A DNA stretch of 64,000 bases from Hymenobacter lapidiphilus (GCF_003417065.2 NZ_QVLT01000003.1:1-64000), one strand, 5' to 3'. Shown: positions 16,075 through 27,182, numbered from the stretch's first letter. The notes: a model not told the origin generated them from the sequence alone. Made by a program: numbers and translations.

Positions 16075-17430
16075 ATGAAAATAGTTGTACAACTCGTTGC
16101 CGGTTTATTGCTGACTACTGCCACTGCGCAGGCCCAGTGGGTAACCCAGCCGTTTAGCTTCGCGCAGCCGCAGGCTGCAGCGGCCTACACCGATGCCATT
16201 GATGCCAACACGGCCTGGGCTATGTCGAGCGCGCTGCTGGCGCCCTCTGCGGCCAATGTGCGCACCAACCAGGTTGCCCTCACCGTTAATGGGGGGCAGA
16301 ATTGGACAGTACGGCAGGTAACGGGCATCGGCAGTTCCGAAACGCTTACCAGTATATCGGCCATTAGTGCCACTACCGCGTGGGTATCGACCTTCCGCAC
16401 CGCTAGTGGCGGTGGCCGGGTGTTCAAGACCACCGATGGGGGTCTTACCTGGGTGGTGCAGTCCACGGCTGTCATGTTCAGCGAGGCCAACAGCTACCCT
16501 AACTCGGTATACTTCTTCAATGCCACCAATGGCATGGTGATGGGTGACGTGGACGGGCGCAACGGCGGGGGCCTGGAAATTTATTACACCTCCGACGGCG
16601 GCGCCACCTGGACCCGCTCGGCCAACGTACCTACCGGCACCGCCGGCGAATACGGCACCTACTCTCCGGTTGCCGCGGTTGGTAATTCCATTTGGTTTCC
16701 CAACAACGAAGGCGACATCTTCCGGTCGAAAGACCGGGGGGTAACCTGGCAGGTAGCCAAGCAGATAGTCCCTTCCGGCGACCCGGTAAGCACCCTCGCC
16801 TTCCGCGACGAGCTGAACGGACTGGCAGTGATACCCTCGGTCAACGATACACAGCACGAACTCTTCAGCAGTGCCGACGGCGGTGCTACCTGGACCCGGC
16901 TTACCTATACCGGCCCGCTGCACGGTTTTGGCCTGGTTCGGGTACCGGGCAACGGCAACTACCTGTCGGTGGGCCTCGACTTGGGCAACGGCGACCAAGG
17001 CTCATCATACAGCCAGGATAACGGCAAGACCTGGATCCGGCTGGAAAGCACAATCGACCACCTGTTCGTGGATGCCGCCAGCCCTACAGCTGTGTGGAGC
17101 GGGAACATATCGGCTACCGGAACGGGCGCCAACAAGCTAACCAGCCCCGTGCTGAGTGCCCGCGGGTCTACGTTGGTGTTGGGCGCCAGCCTCAGCCCCA
17201 ACCCCAGCGCCAACGGGCAGTTCCGGGTGCAGTGGCCCGCAGCGGCCCACACCGGGGCAGCTACGCTCACGGTGTTCGATGTGCTGGGCCGCCAGGTGCA
17301 GCGTCGCACCTTCGACATCTCGCGCGGGACCGAAACCAAGCTTGACCTGAGCGGCGAGAAATCCGGCATTTATCAGGTGCGGCTGGAGTCGGGCAGTGGC
17401 GTAAGTCAGCTGCGGGCACAGGTCCAGTAG
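16075..17430 (+). CDS. Secreted beta-propeller (BNR/sialidase-like) protein with T9SS sorting tail
   Basis: The ATG at 16075 gives 451 residues with a clear signal peptide (VAGLLLTTATAQAQ). The body has repeated Asp-box/BNR motifs such as KTTDGGLTW, YTSDGGATW, RSKDRGVTW, SSADGGATW and SQDNGKTW, as in Ycf48-like or sialidase-fold propellers. The last ~80 residues (LSPNPSANGQFRVQW ... GIYQVRLESGSGVSQLRAQV) are a type A T9SS C-terminal domain, so the protein should cross the outer membrane by that route. The exact ligand or substrate is unknown. porT elsewhere in the window belongs to the same secretion route. Confidence 0.88.
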   Translation: MKIVVQLVAGLLLTTATAQAQWVTQPFSFAQPQAAAAYTDAIDANTAWAMSSALLAPSAANVRTNQVALTVNGGQNWTVRQVTGIGSSETLTSISAISATTAWVSTFRTASGGGRVFKTTDGGLTWVVQSTAVMFSEANSYPNSVYFFNATNGMVMGDVDGRNGGGLEIYYTSDGGATWTRSANVPTGTAGEYGTYSPVAAVGNSIWFPNNEGDIFRSKDRGVTWQVAKQIVPSGDPVSTLAFRDELNGLAVIPSVNDTQHELFSSADGGATWTRLTYTGPLHGFGLVRVPGNGNYLSVGLDLGNGDQGSSYSQDNGKTWIRLESTIDHLFVDAASPTAVWSGNISATGTGANKLTSPVLSARGSTLVLGASLSPNPSANGQFRVQWPAAAHTGAATLTVFDVLGRQVQRRTFDISRGTETKLDLSGEKSGIYQVRLESGSGVSQLRAQVQ

Positions 17431-17449
17431 CACTGGTTCTAATCCAATA

Positions 17450-17489
17450 AAAAGCCTGGCTTCCGTCCCCGTAGGCCGGGCTTTTTTTG
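17450..17489 (+). terminator. Terminator of the T9SS-sorted protein gene
   Basis: AAGCCTGGC (17452-17460) pairs with GCCGGGCTT (17474-17482), followed by a run of Ts. Confidence 0.85.
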
Positions 17490-17546
17490 GCCCCTTGCTA
17501 CCACACGAAACCGGCCCCGGCGCTGGCAAAAACCGGATTTTTTCGG

Positions 17547-17554
17547 TATCTTTG
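17547..17554 (+). promoter_or_regulatory. -7 element (TATCTTTG) for gyrB
   Basis: An exact TAnnTTTG match ends 37 bases before the gyrB ATG. A -33 TTG is not obvious. Confidence 0.6.
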
Positions 17555-17588
17555 CCTACTTACGCACTTCGCGCTGAACCCCCTCTGA

Positions 17589-19580
<1,992 letters not shown>

Positions 19581-19631
19581 ATTTGGAGTTGTTAGTTGAG
19601 AGCTGTTAGCTTTCGTTCTGGCAGTTTACAT

Positions 19632-19668
19632 AAAAAAGCGCCAATCCGTAATGGGTTGGCGCTTTTCG
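19632..19668. terminator. Terminator downstream of gyrB
   Basis: AAAAGCGCCAA (19634-19644) pairs exactly with TTGGCGCTTTT (19656-19666). A- and T-runs allow use in both directions. Confidence 0.88.
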
Positions 19669-19685
19669 TTAGCGTGCTATGCCGA

Positions 19686-19786
19686 AGAACGGGTAGGGTG
19701 CGGGGCTTGCCCCCGCCCGCCGTTGAACGGTTCTGCCAGATTCGGTCAACGGCGGGCGGGGGCAAGCCCCGCACCCTACCCGTTCT
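19686..19786. repeat. Perfect 41-base inverted repeat, family C, reaching the rsgA stop codon
   Basis: The left arm 19686-19726 and right arm 19746-19786 are exact reverse complements containing GTGCGGGGCTTGCCCCCGCC; the loop is 19 bases. The right arm overlaps two bases of the minus-strand rsgA stop codon (19785-19787). Related copies are at 11438-11467 and 48878-49031. Confidence 0.92.
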
Positions 19787-20711
19787 ACTTCCTGTTATCG
19801 TCCGCCTGCTGCATGCTTACATAGCTGTCGTAGCGGGGGAGGGCAATGCGGCCCTCGTCTACGGCTTCGCGCACGGCGCAGCCGGGCTCGTGCAGGTGCT
19901 GGCAGTTGTGGTAGCGGCACTGGTTCAGCAGGGCGCGCATTTCGGGGAAATAATGGGCCAACTCGCCGGCTTTCATGTCCACGAGGCCCAGCTCCTTGAT
20001 GCCGGGCGTATCGATGAGGTAAGTGCCAGGGCGTACTTCGAGCATTTCGGCGTAGGTGGTGGTGTGCACACCTTTATCAGAAAACTGGCTGATTTCAGCC
20101 GTCTTCAGGTCGAGGTCGGGCACCAGGGCGTTGATGAGCGTGCTTTTACCCACGCCCGAGTGGCCCGAGAGCAGCGACACCTTCCCATCGAGCAGGGCAT
20201 CAACATCTTCCAGACCCTCGCCGGTGTGAGCCGAGCAGCGCAGGCCGGGGTAGCCCAGGCGCTCATACAGCTGCTGAATCTGGCCCTGATAGTCGTTGAG
20301 GTCGTCGTCGTAGAGGTCGGTTTTGTTGAAGATGAGCGTGGTGGAAATGTGGTAAGCCTCGGCCGTTACCAGAAACCGGTCGATGAAGCCGAACGAGGTG
20401 GCCGGCGAGGCCAGTGTTACCACCAGCAGGGCCTGGTCGAGGTTGGCGGCCACGATGTGGGCATGCTCGGTTTTGTGTACCGAGCGGCGGATGATGTAGT
20501 TGCGGCGCGGCGCAATGTGGTGAATGACGCCCGCGCCCTCGGTCTGTTCTTCTACCGTAAACTCCACCTCGTCGCCCACGGCCAGCGGGTTGCTCACTTT
20601 CAGGCCCTGGTTTTTGAACTTGCCCCGCAGCCGGCAGTGGTGGAACAGCCCAGTGCTGATTTCGCGCACCACATACCACGAGCCGGTCGATCTGACAATG
20701 ATTCCGGTCAT
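19785..20711 (-). CDS. rsgA: Small ribosomal subunit biogenesis GTPase RsgA
   Basis: This 308-residue protein is a circularly permuted GTPase. The OB-fold comes first, then G4 (NKTD), G1 (GHSGVGKSTLINAL) and G3 (DTPG), followed by a zinc knuckle CRYHNCQHLHEPGC. It binds the 30S subunit late in maturation and hydrolyses GTP to release. The length and order match RsgA/YjeQ. It converges on gyrB, separated by a terminator and a family C palindrome that contains part of its stop codon. Confidence 0.96.
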   Translation of the reverse strand: MTGIIVRSTGSWYVVREISTGLFHHCRLRGKFKNQGLKVSNPLAVGDEVEFTVEEQTEGAGVIHHIAPRRNYIIRRSVHKTEHAHIVAANLDQALLVVTLASPATSFGFIDRFLVTAEAYHISTTLIFNKTDLYDDDLNDYQGQIQQLYERLGYPGLRCSAHTGEGLEDVDALLDGKVSLLSGHSGVGKSTLINALVPDLDLKTAEISQFSDKGVHTTTYAEMLEVRPGTYLIDTPGIKELGLVDMKAGELAHYFPEMRALLNQCRYHNCQHLHEPGCAVREAVDEGRIALPRYDSYVSMQQADDNRK

Positions 20712-20899
20712 GCCCAGAGAAATGTTGAGGTGGTTATCATAGGTAGAATTTGACGGGCGCCGGGTGTGCTGGCACAGGGTAAGCGGCTGATGGCAAAAGA
20801 CATTTGGGGTAGTAAGGAAACAAGGCCGGAGCGGGTTATGCGCTGACGCCAGCGGGCCTCCTGCACATCAGGCGTGCTGGAGGCCCGGCGCCACCTGCT

Positions 20900-22150
20900 T
20901 TATTTCACCGGCTCGCCCTGCACCCAACCCATAATTTTGCGGGTAGCGCCGCTGTGGTCGTGCACGTAGTCGAGGCTTTGGTCCTGCACCTGCAGTCGGG
21001 CTTCTTCGCGGTAATAAAGGAGTCCGAAGGCCTTCAGCAGCTCGTCGGTTGAAGTTACGGGGAAGGCGCACCCCAACTCCACGAGGTCCTGGGCTTCCTG
21101 AAACTTGTGGTAGGTGGGGCCAAAAAACAGTGGTAAGCCAAAGGCGGCGGCTTCGAGTGTGTTGTGCAGGCCCTTGCCGAAAGCCCCGCCAATGTAGGCG
21201 AAGTGGCCGAAGCGGTACAGGGAACTCAGCAGCCCCACGTTGTCGATGAGCAGCAGCCGGGCCTGCGCCACGGTAGCCGTCTTAGCCTGCGAGTAGCGTA
21301 CCACCTGGCCGGGCAGCGTGGCCTCAACCCGGCGCAGGTTGGCCTCGGTTATTTCGTGCGGAGCCACAATAAAGCGCAACTCCTGCTGGTATTTCAGCAG
21401 CAGCGGCGTAAGAACGGCTATATCTTCGGCCCAGCTGCTGCCCACAATCAGCACCGGGCACCAGTCGTCGGTGAAGGCTTCGATCAGGGGCAGGTGGCGG
21501 GGCGGGGCTGAGGCGGTACGCACCACCGTATCGAAGCGGGTGTCGCCGGCTACGCTCACCCCACTCAGGCCGGCACCGCGCAGCAGTTCGGCCGAGGCTT
21601 GGTTCTGGGTGAAGATATGCGTGAAGAAGCTCAGGATACGGCGAAAAAAGCCACCCCAAGGATGGAAAAACACTTGTTCGGGCCGGAAAATAGCCGATAC
21701 GCAGATGGCCGGAATTGCCCGGCGCTGCAGTTCACGCAGAAAGTAGTACCAGAACTCGTACTTCACGAACACGGCCAGCCGGGGCTGCACCGCATCCAGA
21801 AAAGCCCGGGCATTGGCGCCCGTATCGAGCGGCAGGTAAAACACGTAATCGGCTCCGGGCCAGTTGTGGCGCACTTCGTAGCCCGAGGGCGAGAAAAAGG
21901 TGAGCACCAGCTTATGCTCAGGATGTTCGGCCCGGTAGGCTTCCATGAGGGGGCGGCCCTGCTCGAACTCACCCAGCGAAGCGCAATGAAACCACACCAG
22001 TGGGGCCGTTTCCTGGCGCAGCTGCCCCTGTATGCGGCCCAGCAGCCCGCGCCGCCCGGCCGTCCAGGCGGCAGCCTTGGGCACAAAGGGGCTCAGCAGC
22101 TGTAGCAGCAGCGCATACAAACGCAGACCAAAAGAATATAACAGACGCAA
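20900..22150 (-). CDS. kdtA: 3-deoxy-D-manno-octulosonic acid (Kdo) transferase
   Basis: I place the start at TTG 22150 (416 residues, beginning RLLYSFGLRLYALLL). The longer open frame to 22276 would run through a promoter element at 22203-22210 and a terminator, so it is not native. The N-terminal membrane helix is followed by two glycosyltransferase domains with WFHCASLGEFEQGRPL, AVFVKYEFWYYFL and YIGGAFGKGLHNTLEAAAFG. The enzyme adds Kdo to lipid IVA in LPS core assembly at the inner membrane. A TTG start is unusual and rests on family alignment from memory. Confidence 0.93.
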   Translation of the reverse strand: MRLLYSFGLRLYALLLQLLSPFVPKAAAWTAGRRGLLGRIQGQLRQETAPLVWFHCASLGEFEQGRPLMEAYRAEHPEHKLVLTFFSPSGYEVRHNWPGADYVFYLPLDTGANARAFLDAVQPRLAVFVKYEFWYYFLRELQRRAIPAICVSAIFRPEQVFFHPWGGFFRRILSFFTHIFTQNQASAELLRGAGLSGVSVAGDTRFDTVVRTASAPPRHLPLIEAFTDDWCPVLIVGSSWAEDIAVLTPLLLKYQQELRFIVAPHEITEANLRRVEATLPGQVVRYSQAKTATVAQARLLLIDNVGLLSSLYRFGHFAYIGGAFGKGLHNTLEAAAFGLPLFFGPTYHKFQEAQDLVELGCAFPVTSTDELLKAFGLLYYREEARLQVQDQSLDYVHDHSGATRKIMGWVQGEPVK

Positions 22151-22202
22151 GACGAAGCGAAAGGAAGCCAAAGCGGAACGGACAGCACGAAGCAGCCCAC
22201 CA

Positions 22203-22210
22203 CAAAAGTA
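22203..22210 (-). promoter_or_regulatory. -7 element (TACTTTTG) for kdtA
   Basis: CAAAAGTA on the plus strand is TACTTTTG on the minus strand, 52 bases before the proposed TTG start. It argues against the longer reading frame. Confidence 0.55.
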
Positions 22211-22231
22211 CGCCCTTCGCCTCACTATAAA

Positions 22232-22262
22232 GCAAAAGCCCCCACCCAACCGGGTGAAGGCT
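22232..22262 (-). terminator. Terminator of the peroxiredoxin gene
   Basis: On the minus strand AGCC-TT-CACCC-GGTT-GGGTG-GG-GGCT is followed by TTT. It separates the peroxiredoxin gene from the kdtA promoter. Confidence 0.7.
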
Positions 22263-22326
22263 TGCTGAAGTGGCATGATAGAGGAAGTGAGAGGTCAGAA
22301 TGCCTCTCTTACCTCTACCCTCTAAC

Positions 22327-22965
22327 TTAGTGAGCGGCCTGCTTGCCAAGGTAGTTGGCTACGCCCTCGCGGGTGGCCTGCATCCCCTCCTTGCCCTCTT
22401 CCCAGTTGGCGGGGCACACCTCGCCTTTCTCCTCGAAGTACTGCAGGGCATCCACCATGCGCATGGCTTCGTCGATGCTACGGCCCAGCGGCCCGTCGTT
22501 TACTACCTGGTGGCGCACAATGCCGTCCTTGTCAATCAGGAACAGGCCGCGGTAGGCCATAGGCGAGCCGATGAAAGTCATTTCGCCCGCTTCGTTGTAG
22601 TCGTAGTGGCCGCCAAGCACGTCGTAGTTGGAGGCAATGGTTTTGGTCGCGTCGGCTACCAGTGGGTAGGTTACACCCTGTATGCCGCCGTTGTCGCGGG
22701 GCGTTTGCAGCCAGGCGAAGTGCGAGAAGTGCGTGTCGGTCGAGCAACCTACGATGGCTACGCCCTTCGCCTCGAAATCAGCCAGACGGTCTTCAAAAGC
22801 AATGATTTCGGTGGGGCAAACGAACGTGAAGTCGGCGGGGTAGAAATAGAAAATAACGTGCTTCTTGCCCAAATACCGGTCGAGGGAGAAATCCTCCTCG
22901 AATTCGCCATCAATAACGGCGGTGGCTTTGAAAGAAGGAGCGCGTTTACCAACAAGAACTGCCAT
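22327..22965 (-). CDS. 2-Cys peroxiredoxin (AhpC/TSA family)
   Basis: This 212-residue protein has the peroxidatic site FYPADFTFVCPTEI (Cys50) and the resolving Cys184 in GEVCPANW, typical of Prx1/AhpC-type enzymes that reduce H2O2 and alkyl peroxides. The partner reductant is probably thioredoxin or AhpF and is not encoded here. The gene lies downstream of a Fur/PerR-family regulator on the same strand, 132 bases away. This suggests peroxide-responsive control. It ends at its own terminator. Confidence 0.96.
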   Translation of the reverse strand: MAVLVGKRAPSFKATAVIDGEFEEDFSLDRYLGKKHVIFYFYPADFTFVCPTEIIAFEDRLADFEAKGVAIVGCSTDTHFSHFAWLQTPRDNGGIQGVTYPLVADATKTIASNYDVLGGHYDYNEAGEMTFIGSPMAYRGLFLIDKDGIVRHQVVNDGPLGRSIDEAMRMVDALQYFEEKGEVCPANWEEGKEGMQATREGVANYLGKQAAH

Positions 22966-23097
22966 GTGCTTTAAAACTTAAGGTTGAATGTGAACTACTA
23001 ATAAACCGGACCGGTAAGCCCGTAAACTGACCACCACCCGAAGCCGGGCGGCAAATCAAAAAAAAACGTTTAAAAGAACTAGCGTCGTCGCCAGCCG

Positions 23098-23598
23098 TCA
23101 GGAGGGCTGCTTGGTCAGGCCGGCAGTAGGCAGACCGGCAGCGGGCAGGTCGGCCACGCGGCTGCCGGTTACGTGTAGCGAGAAGGAGTGGGGCTGGAAG
23201 CCCGGCAGCCCTTTGGCCGCAAAAAAATTCCGGATAAGCTCATCAAGCTGCGGGTCGCAGTAATCGATGATTTCCCGGGTGTCGGCGCAAACCAAATGGT
23301 GGTGCTCCGTACAGTCGGCGTCGTAGCGGCGGCGCGAGCCCTCGGCCGAAGCCACCCGGCGCGTAAGGCCAGCCACCACAAACGAGTCGAGCGCCTTGTA
23401 CACAGTACCCAGCGACACCGACGACAACTGCCCGATTACCCGCTGATGCACCTGCTCGGCAGTAGGGTGGCCCGGCAATACCAGCAGACTCTCCAGAATC
23501 AGGAGACGCTGGCGGGTAGCGCGCAGGCCGGCGTCGGCCAACTGCTGCTGCAGCTGCTCAGGCGTAGGAGCCGGATGATGGGGATGATGCGTGTGCAC
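23098..23598 (-). CDS. Fur/PerR-family metalloregulator
   Basis: This 166-residue protein has the Fur winged helix (LRATRQRLLILESLL, TVYKALDSFV) and the dimer/metal domain with the His cluster TEHHHLVCADTREI. The usual structural-zinc pair C-x-x-C after the His cluster is reduced to CADT, so the second Cys is missing. The tail has no further CxxC. Its next neighbour is a peroxiredoxin, so a PerR-like role is more likely than iron uptake control. A partly symmetric box at 23602-23616 lies between promoter and start, consistent with autoregulation. Confidence 0.9.
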   Translation of the reverse strand: MHTHHPHHPAPTPEQLQQQLADAGLRATRQRLLILESLLVLPGHPTAEQVHQRVIGQLSSVSLGTVYKALDSFVVAGLTRRVASAEGSRRRYDADCTEHHHLVCADTREIIDYCDPQLDELIRNFFAAKGLPGFQPHSFSLHVTGSRVADLPAAGLPTAGLTKQPS

Positions 23599-23601
23599 AG
23601 G

Positions 23602-23616
23602 TAAGAATGATTCTCC
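23602..23616. promoter_or_regulatory. Candidate Fur/PerR operator (7-1-7)
   Basis: TAAGAAT-G-ATTCTCC has a central perfect AGAAT-G-ATTCT symmetry, like 7-1-7 Fur/PerR boxes. It sits at the expected transcription start of the regulator gene. Confidence 0.45.
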
Positions 23617-23617
23617 G

Positions 23618-23625
23618 CAAAGATA
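23618..23625 (-). promoter_or_regulatory. -7 element (TATCTTTG) for the Fur-family gene
   Basis: An exact TAnnTTTG match on the minus strand, 19 bases before the start codon, overlapped downstream by the candidate operator. Confidence 0.6.
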
Positions 23626-23688
23626 AGGCTATAAGCGTTGCGAAAGAAAAAATGTTTCATTTGGAGCGTTTTGGGTAATGAAGTCCGG

Positions 23689-23788
23689 TAAGTTGTCATT
23701 CCGACGCAGGAGGAATCTGGGGCAAGCTGTTGAAAGCCGTTGTTCAACAAATTGCCCCAGATTCCTTCTGCGTCGGAATGACAACTTA
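23689..23788. repeat. Inverted repeat, family E (about 45-base arms)
   Basis: The left arm starts TAAGTTGTCATTCCGACGCA and the right arm ends TGCGTCGGAATGACAACTTA. The arms continue through GGAATCTGGGGCAA with a few mismatches. It ends 7 bases from the stop codon of the enoyl-CoA hydratase gene. Confidence 0.9.
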
Positions 23789-23795
23789 CTCACTG

Positions 23796-24575
23796 CTACC
23801 GCCCCTTAAACTCTGCCGGGCGCTTTTCTACGAAGGCCGCCATGCCTTCCTTCTGGTCTTCGGAAGCGAAGGTCATGTAGAAGTTCTTGCGCTCGAAGTG
23901 CAGGCCCTCATCGAGATGGGTTTCGAAGGCGCGATTTACCGATTCTTTGGCCAACCGGGCCGCTATCGGCGACATTTTGGCGATGCTCGCGGCCAGCCGG
24001 AAGGCTTCTTCCAGGTACTGGCCCACGGGCACCACCCGGTTCACGAGGCCGTGGCGGGCAGCCTCATCGGCCCCCATAGGCTCGCCGGTAAGCACCATTT
24101 CCATGGCCCGGGCCTTGCCAATGGCCCGGGTGAGGCGCTGGGTGCCGCCCGCGCCGGGCATAGTGCCAATGCGGATTTCGGGCTGCCCGAACTTGGCCGT
24201 TTCCGAGGCCACAATCATGTCGCAGGTCATGGCCAGTTCGCAGCCTCCGCCCAATGCAAAGCCCGACACGGCGGCCAGCAGCGGCTTGGTGGTGCGCCGG
24301 ATCTGGTCCCAAATGCTGAACTGGTCAATCAGCAGCATATCGATGGCCGTGCGGCCGGCCATCTGCTTGATGTCGGCGCCGGCGGCAAAGGCCCGCTCGT
24401 TGCCTGCCAGCACAATCACGCGCACCTCGGGGTTCTGGTCGAGTTCCTTGAGGGCGGCGGCCACTTCCTGCATCAGCTGCAGGTTGAGGGCGTTGAGCTC
24501 CTTGGGCCGGTTAAGCTGGATCAGGGCCACCTGGGGCCGCGCCTGAGGCGTTACGAGGATGAATTCGGGAGTCAT
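23796..24575 (-). CDS. Enoyl-CoA hydratase (crotonase type)
   Basis: The ATG at 24575 gives 259 residues; the open frame further upstream reads through an inverted repeat. It closely follows the mitochondrial ECHS1 pattern: the AGADIKQM oxyanion region, GFALGGGCELAMTCDM with the first catalytic Glu, FGQPEIRIGTMPGAGGTQRL with the second, and EGMAAFVEKRPAEF at the end. It hydrates trans-2-enoyl-CoA in fatty acid beta-oxidation. No other beta-oxidation genes are adjacent. Confidence 0.95.
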   Translation of the reverse strand: MTPEFILVTPQARPQVALIQLNRPKELNALNLQLMQEVAAALKELDQNPEVRVIVLAGNERAFAAGADIKQMAGRTAIDMLLIDQFSIWDQIRRTTKPLLAAVSGFALGGGCELAMTCDMIVASETAKFGQPEIRIGTMPGAGGTQRLTRAIGKARAMEMVLTGEPMGADEAARHGLVNRVVPVGQYLEEAFRLAASIAKMSPIAARLAKESVNRAFETHLDEGLHFERKNFYMTFASEDQKEGMAAFVEKRPAEFKGR

Positions 24576-24609
24576 ACGTAGTGCAAAAGCTGGAAGAATA
24601 GGAATAGCA

Positions 24610-24720
24610 AAGAACGTCATTCGGCGCGAAGCGAAGAATCTCGCGTGAACCATTGAGGTGTTGTTGCAGGACTTTACTGTGGCACGCGAGATTCTTCGCT
24701 TCGCGCTGAATGACGTTCTT
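24610..24720. repeat. Inverted repeat, family B (38-base arms), abutting the aspartokinase stop
   Basis: Arms 24610-24647 and 24683-24720 differ at one position and contain GCGAAGCGAAGAATCTCGCG. The right arm ends exactly where the aspartokinase stop codon (24721-24723, minus strand) begins. Other family B pieces are at 12925-12957 and 38163-38201. Confidence 0.92.
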
Positions 24721-26004
24721 TTAGCCCTGAATTTCCCCAACGCCCCGGCACACGAACTGAAATGTCTGGCGGGTGCGCTGCTCCAGCAGCAGCTCGCGGC
24801 CGGCCGTCAAGCGCTGCAGGCTGGGAGTATCGTAGTTTTTAATGGTGTAGAGCTCCAGGCCGGTATTGTAATGGATGGTAAACTGGTCGCGCAGCCGCGC
24901 CAGCAGCTGTTCGAGGCGGGCGGGCACAAAGTCGGTGCATACCGAGAAGCTGATAGCCGAGTTCTGCATGAGTCGGATTTTTAGCCGCACCTGCGCCAGC
25001 ACCCCGAAAATCACCTCCAAGTTTTCCTCCGAAATAAAATCCAAACCCTTCGACTCAAAGGAAATCAGGCACTGGTCGGCTTTGCGGATGAAAGCCGGTA
25101 CCAACAGGCCGTGGCGGCAGTCGTGAATGCGCGTACCCTCAGCGGCCGGGTCAAGGAACGACTTTACTAGCAGTGGAATACTGCGTACGGCCAGTGGTTT
25201 AATGGTTTTGGGGTGAATGACCGAGGCGCCGTAATAAGCCATTTCGATAGTTTCCTGGTAGCTGATTTCAGGATAGCACACCGTATCGGCGAAGATCTTC
25301 GGGTCGGCATTGAGCAAGCCGGCCACATCTTTCCAGATGGTGACCGACCCCGCGCCCAGGCAGTAGGCCAGAATGGCGGCCGTGAAGTCGGAACCCTCGC
25401 GGCCCAGCGTAGTGGTGAGGCCGCCGGCCGTGCCGCCCACAAAGCCCTGGGTAACTACCGGCGGGCCCTGGGCCAGCCCTTCCAGTGGCAGCGCAGCCCG
25501 CAGGGCGGCCTCAGTGGCGGCCCAGTCGAGGCGGCCTTCGCGCCAGGTTTCATCGGTGCGGATGAGGGGGCGGCAGTCGAGCCAGCGGGCCTCCAGAAAC
25601 GCGGCCACAATGCGTGTGGAAAGCAGCTCGCCGCAGCTTACTACCTGGTCGTAATGGCGGTCGAAGTCGGCGGTGGCTACCGTAGCGGCGGTGGCCAGTT
25701 GCGTTTCAAGCATGGTAAACAGCTCCCGCAACAGCTCGTCGGCGGGTAGCTGCAACTCAGTGGCCACGCCCATATGGAAGTCGCGCAGCGTGGCCAGCTG
25801 GGTAGCGTAGGGCTGGCCGGCGTGCGCCAGCTGCAACAGGGCCTCCAGGGCGTTGGTGGTTTTGCCCATGGCCGATACCACTATCACCAGCGGGCTTGGC
25901 CGGCCGTGCTCGGTCACAATGCGGCCCAGGTTGCGAAGGGCGGCGGCATCCTTCACTGAGGCCCCACCAAATTTGTAAATTTTTAGTTGCGCTGAGTCGT
26001 GCAT
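24721..26004 (-). CDS. lysC: Aspartate kinase (monofunctional)
   Basis: The ATG at 26004 gives 427 residues. The kinase motif KFGGASVKD is at the N-terminus. The catalytic domain shows [33 protein letters not shown] and [22 protein letters not shown]. The C-terminal third holds two ACT-like regulatory regions. It phosphorylates aspartate at the entry to lysine, threonine and methionine synthesis, and end-product feedback through the ACT domains is expected. No homoserine dehydrogenase domain is fused. Confidence 0.95.
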   Translation of the reverse strand: MHDSAQLKIYKFGGASVKDAAALRNLGRIVTEHGRPSPLVIVVSAMGKTTNALEALLQLAHAGQPYATQLATLRDFHMGVATELQLPADELLRELFTMLETQLATAATVATADFDRHYDQVVSCGELLSTRIVAAFLEARWLDCRPLIRTDETWREGRLDWAATEAALRAALPLEGLAQGPPVVTQGFVGGTAGGLTTTLGREGSDFTAAILAYCLGAGSVTIWKDVAGLLNADPKIFADTVCYPEISYQETIEMAYYGASVIHPKTIKPLAVRSIPLLVKSFLDPAAEGTRIHDCRHGLLVPAFIRKADQCLISFESKGLDFISEENLEVIFGVLAQVRLKIRLMQNSAISFSVCTDFVPARLEQLLARLRDQFTIHYNTGLELYTIKNYDTPSLQRLTAGRELLLEQRTRQTFQFVCRGVGEIQG

Positions 26005-26086
26005 GGCCCCAAATGTAGGGCCGGGGCGCGGCTTCACCTTCGCCGCGTCTGCAAACGATACCGTGAATACCGGAGCGAAGATTCGC

Positions 26087-26114
26087 TTTGGCCGCCCCGA
26101 ATTGGTTACTTTTG
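26087..26114 (+). promoter_or_regulatory. Promoter of fbp: TTTG (26087) and TACTTTTG (26107)
   Basis: The -7 element 26107-26114 matches TAnnTTTG and a -33-like TTTG lies 16 bases upstream. The ATG is 37 bases downstream. Confidence 0.5.
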
Positions 26115-26151
26115 GACTTTCCCCCCGAATCTAATCTTCCCACATCTTCTA

Positions 26152-27174
26152 ATGGACAATCACGACAAGCTCGCCCTGCCCGTCGGCACCACCCTCGACC
26201 GCTTCATCATGCGCAAGCAGGAGGATTTCCCCTACGCTACCGGCGAGCTGAGCCAACTACTGCGCGATATTGCCTTGGCCGCTAAAATCGTCAACCGCGA
26301 AATCAACCGCTCGGGCCTTATTGATATTGCCGGCGCTTACGGCAACCGCAACGTGCAGGGCGAAGACCAGCAGAAGCTCGACGTTATTGCCAATATCCGC
26401 TTCATCCGCGCCCTGCGCAACGGGGGCGAGGTCTGCACTATCATCTCGGAAGAGGATGAGGAGATGATCCAGACCGGTAATACGCAGGGTAAGTATGTGG
26501 TAGCCATCGACCCGCTCGACGGTTCGAGCAACATCGATGTGAACGTAAGCATCGGCACTATTTTCAGCATCTACCGCCGCGTATCGCCCACTGGCAGCGA
26601 GGGTACGGCCCAGGACTGCATGCAGACCGGCACCCACCAGGTAGCAGCCGGCTACGTGATTTACGGCTCCAGCACCATGATGGTGTACACGACCGGTAAT
26701 GGCGTGAACGGCTTTACGTATGAGCCCAGCCTGGGCGAGTTATTCCTCTCGCACCCCAACATTCAGATTCCTGCTACGGGCAAAGTGTACTCCGTAAACG
26801 AGGGTACGTCGGAGTACTTTTCTGAGGGGATGAAAAACTACGTAGCCTACTGCAAAGAGCAGAGCTATTCGGCCCGCTACATCGGCTCGCTGGTAGCCGA
26901 TTTCCACCGCAACCTGCTCAAGGGCGGCGTCTACATCTACCCCGGCACAAGCAAAGTGCCCAACGGCAAGCTGCGCCTCATGTACGAGTGCAATCCGCTG
27001 GCATTTATTGTAGAGCAGGCGGGCGGCAAATCGAGCGACGGCCGCCGCCGCACCCTGGAGCTGGAGCCAACCGACATGCACCAGCGCTGCCCGGTATTCA
27101 TCGGCTCAACCGAAATGGTAGAGAAAGCCGAGGAGTTTCTGGCTGCCGAGCTACTGCAGAGCGAGGCAAAATAA
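26152..27174 (+). CDS. fbp: Fructose-1,6-bisphosphatase, class I
   Basis: The ATG at 26152 gives 340 residues. Class I landmarks are ISEEDEEMI (metal site) and [20 protein letters not shown], followed by the substrate-binding part [20 protein letters not shown] and the C-terminal [17 protein letters not shown]. It dephosphorylates fructose-1,6-bisphosphate in gluconeogenesis. It is divergent from aspartokinase, with about 147 bases between the start codons, and has its own promoter and terminator. Confidence 0.97.
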   Translation: MDNHDKLALPVGTTLDRFIMRKQEDFPYATGELSQLLRDIALAAKIVNREINRSGLIDIAGAYGNRNVQGEDQQKLDVIANIRFIRALRNGGEVCTIISEEDEEMIQTGNTQGKYVVAIDPLDGSSNIDVNVSIGTIFSIYRRVSPTGSEGTAQDCMQTGTHQVAAGYVIYGSSTMMVYTTGNGVNGFTYEPSLGELFLSHPNIQIPATGKVYSVNEGTSEYFSEGMKNYVAYCKEQSYSARYIGSLVADFHRNLLKGGVYIYPGTSKVPNGKLRLMYECNPLAFIVEQAGGKSSDGRRRTLELEPTDMHQRCPVFIGSTEMVEKAEEFLAAELLQSEAK

Positions 27175-27182
27175 ACGGCGCC

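Noticed and set aside
19686..19786. Possible CRISPR or tandem array in the GC-rich repeats
   Set aside because: Each is a single inverted repeat, not a series of direct repeats with spacers, and no cas gene is present.
22150..22276. Longer kdtA start at 22276
   Set aside because: The extension crosses a terminator and a -7 element and encodes no family-like sequence.
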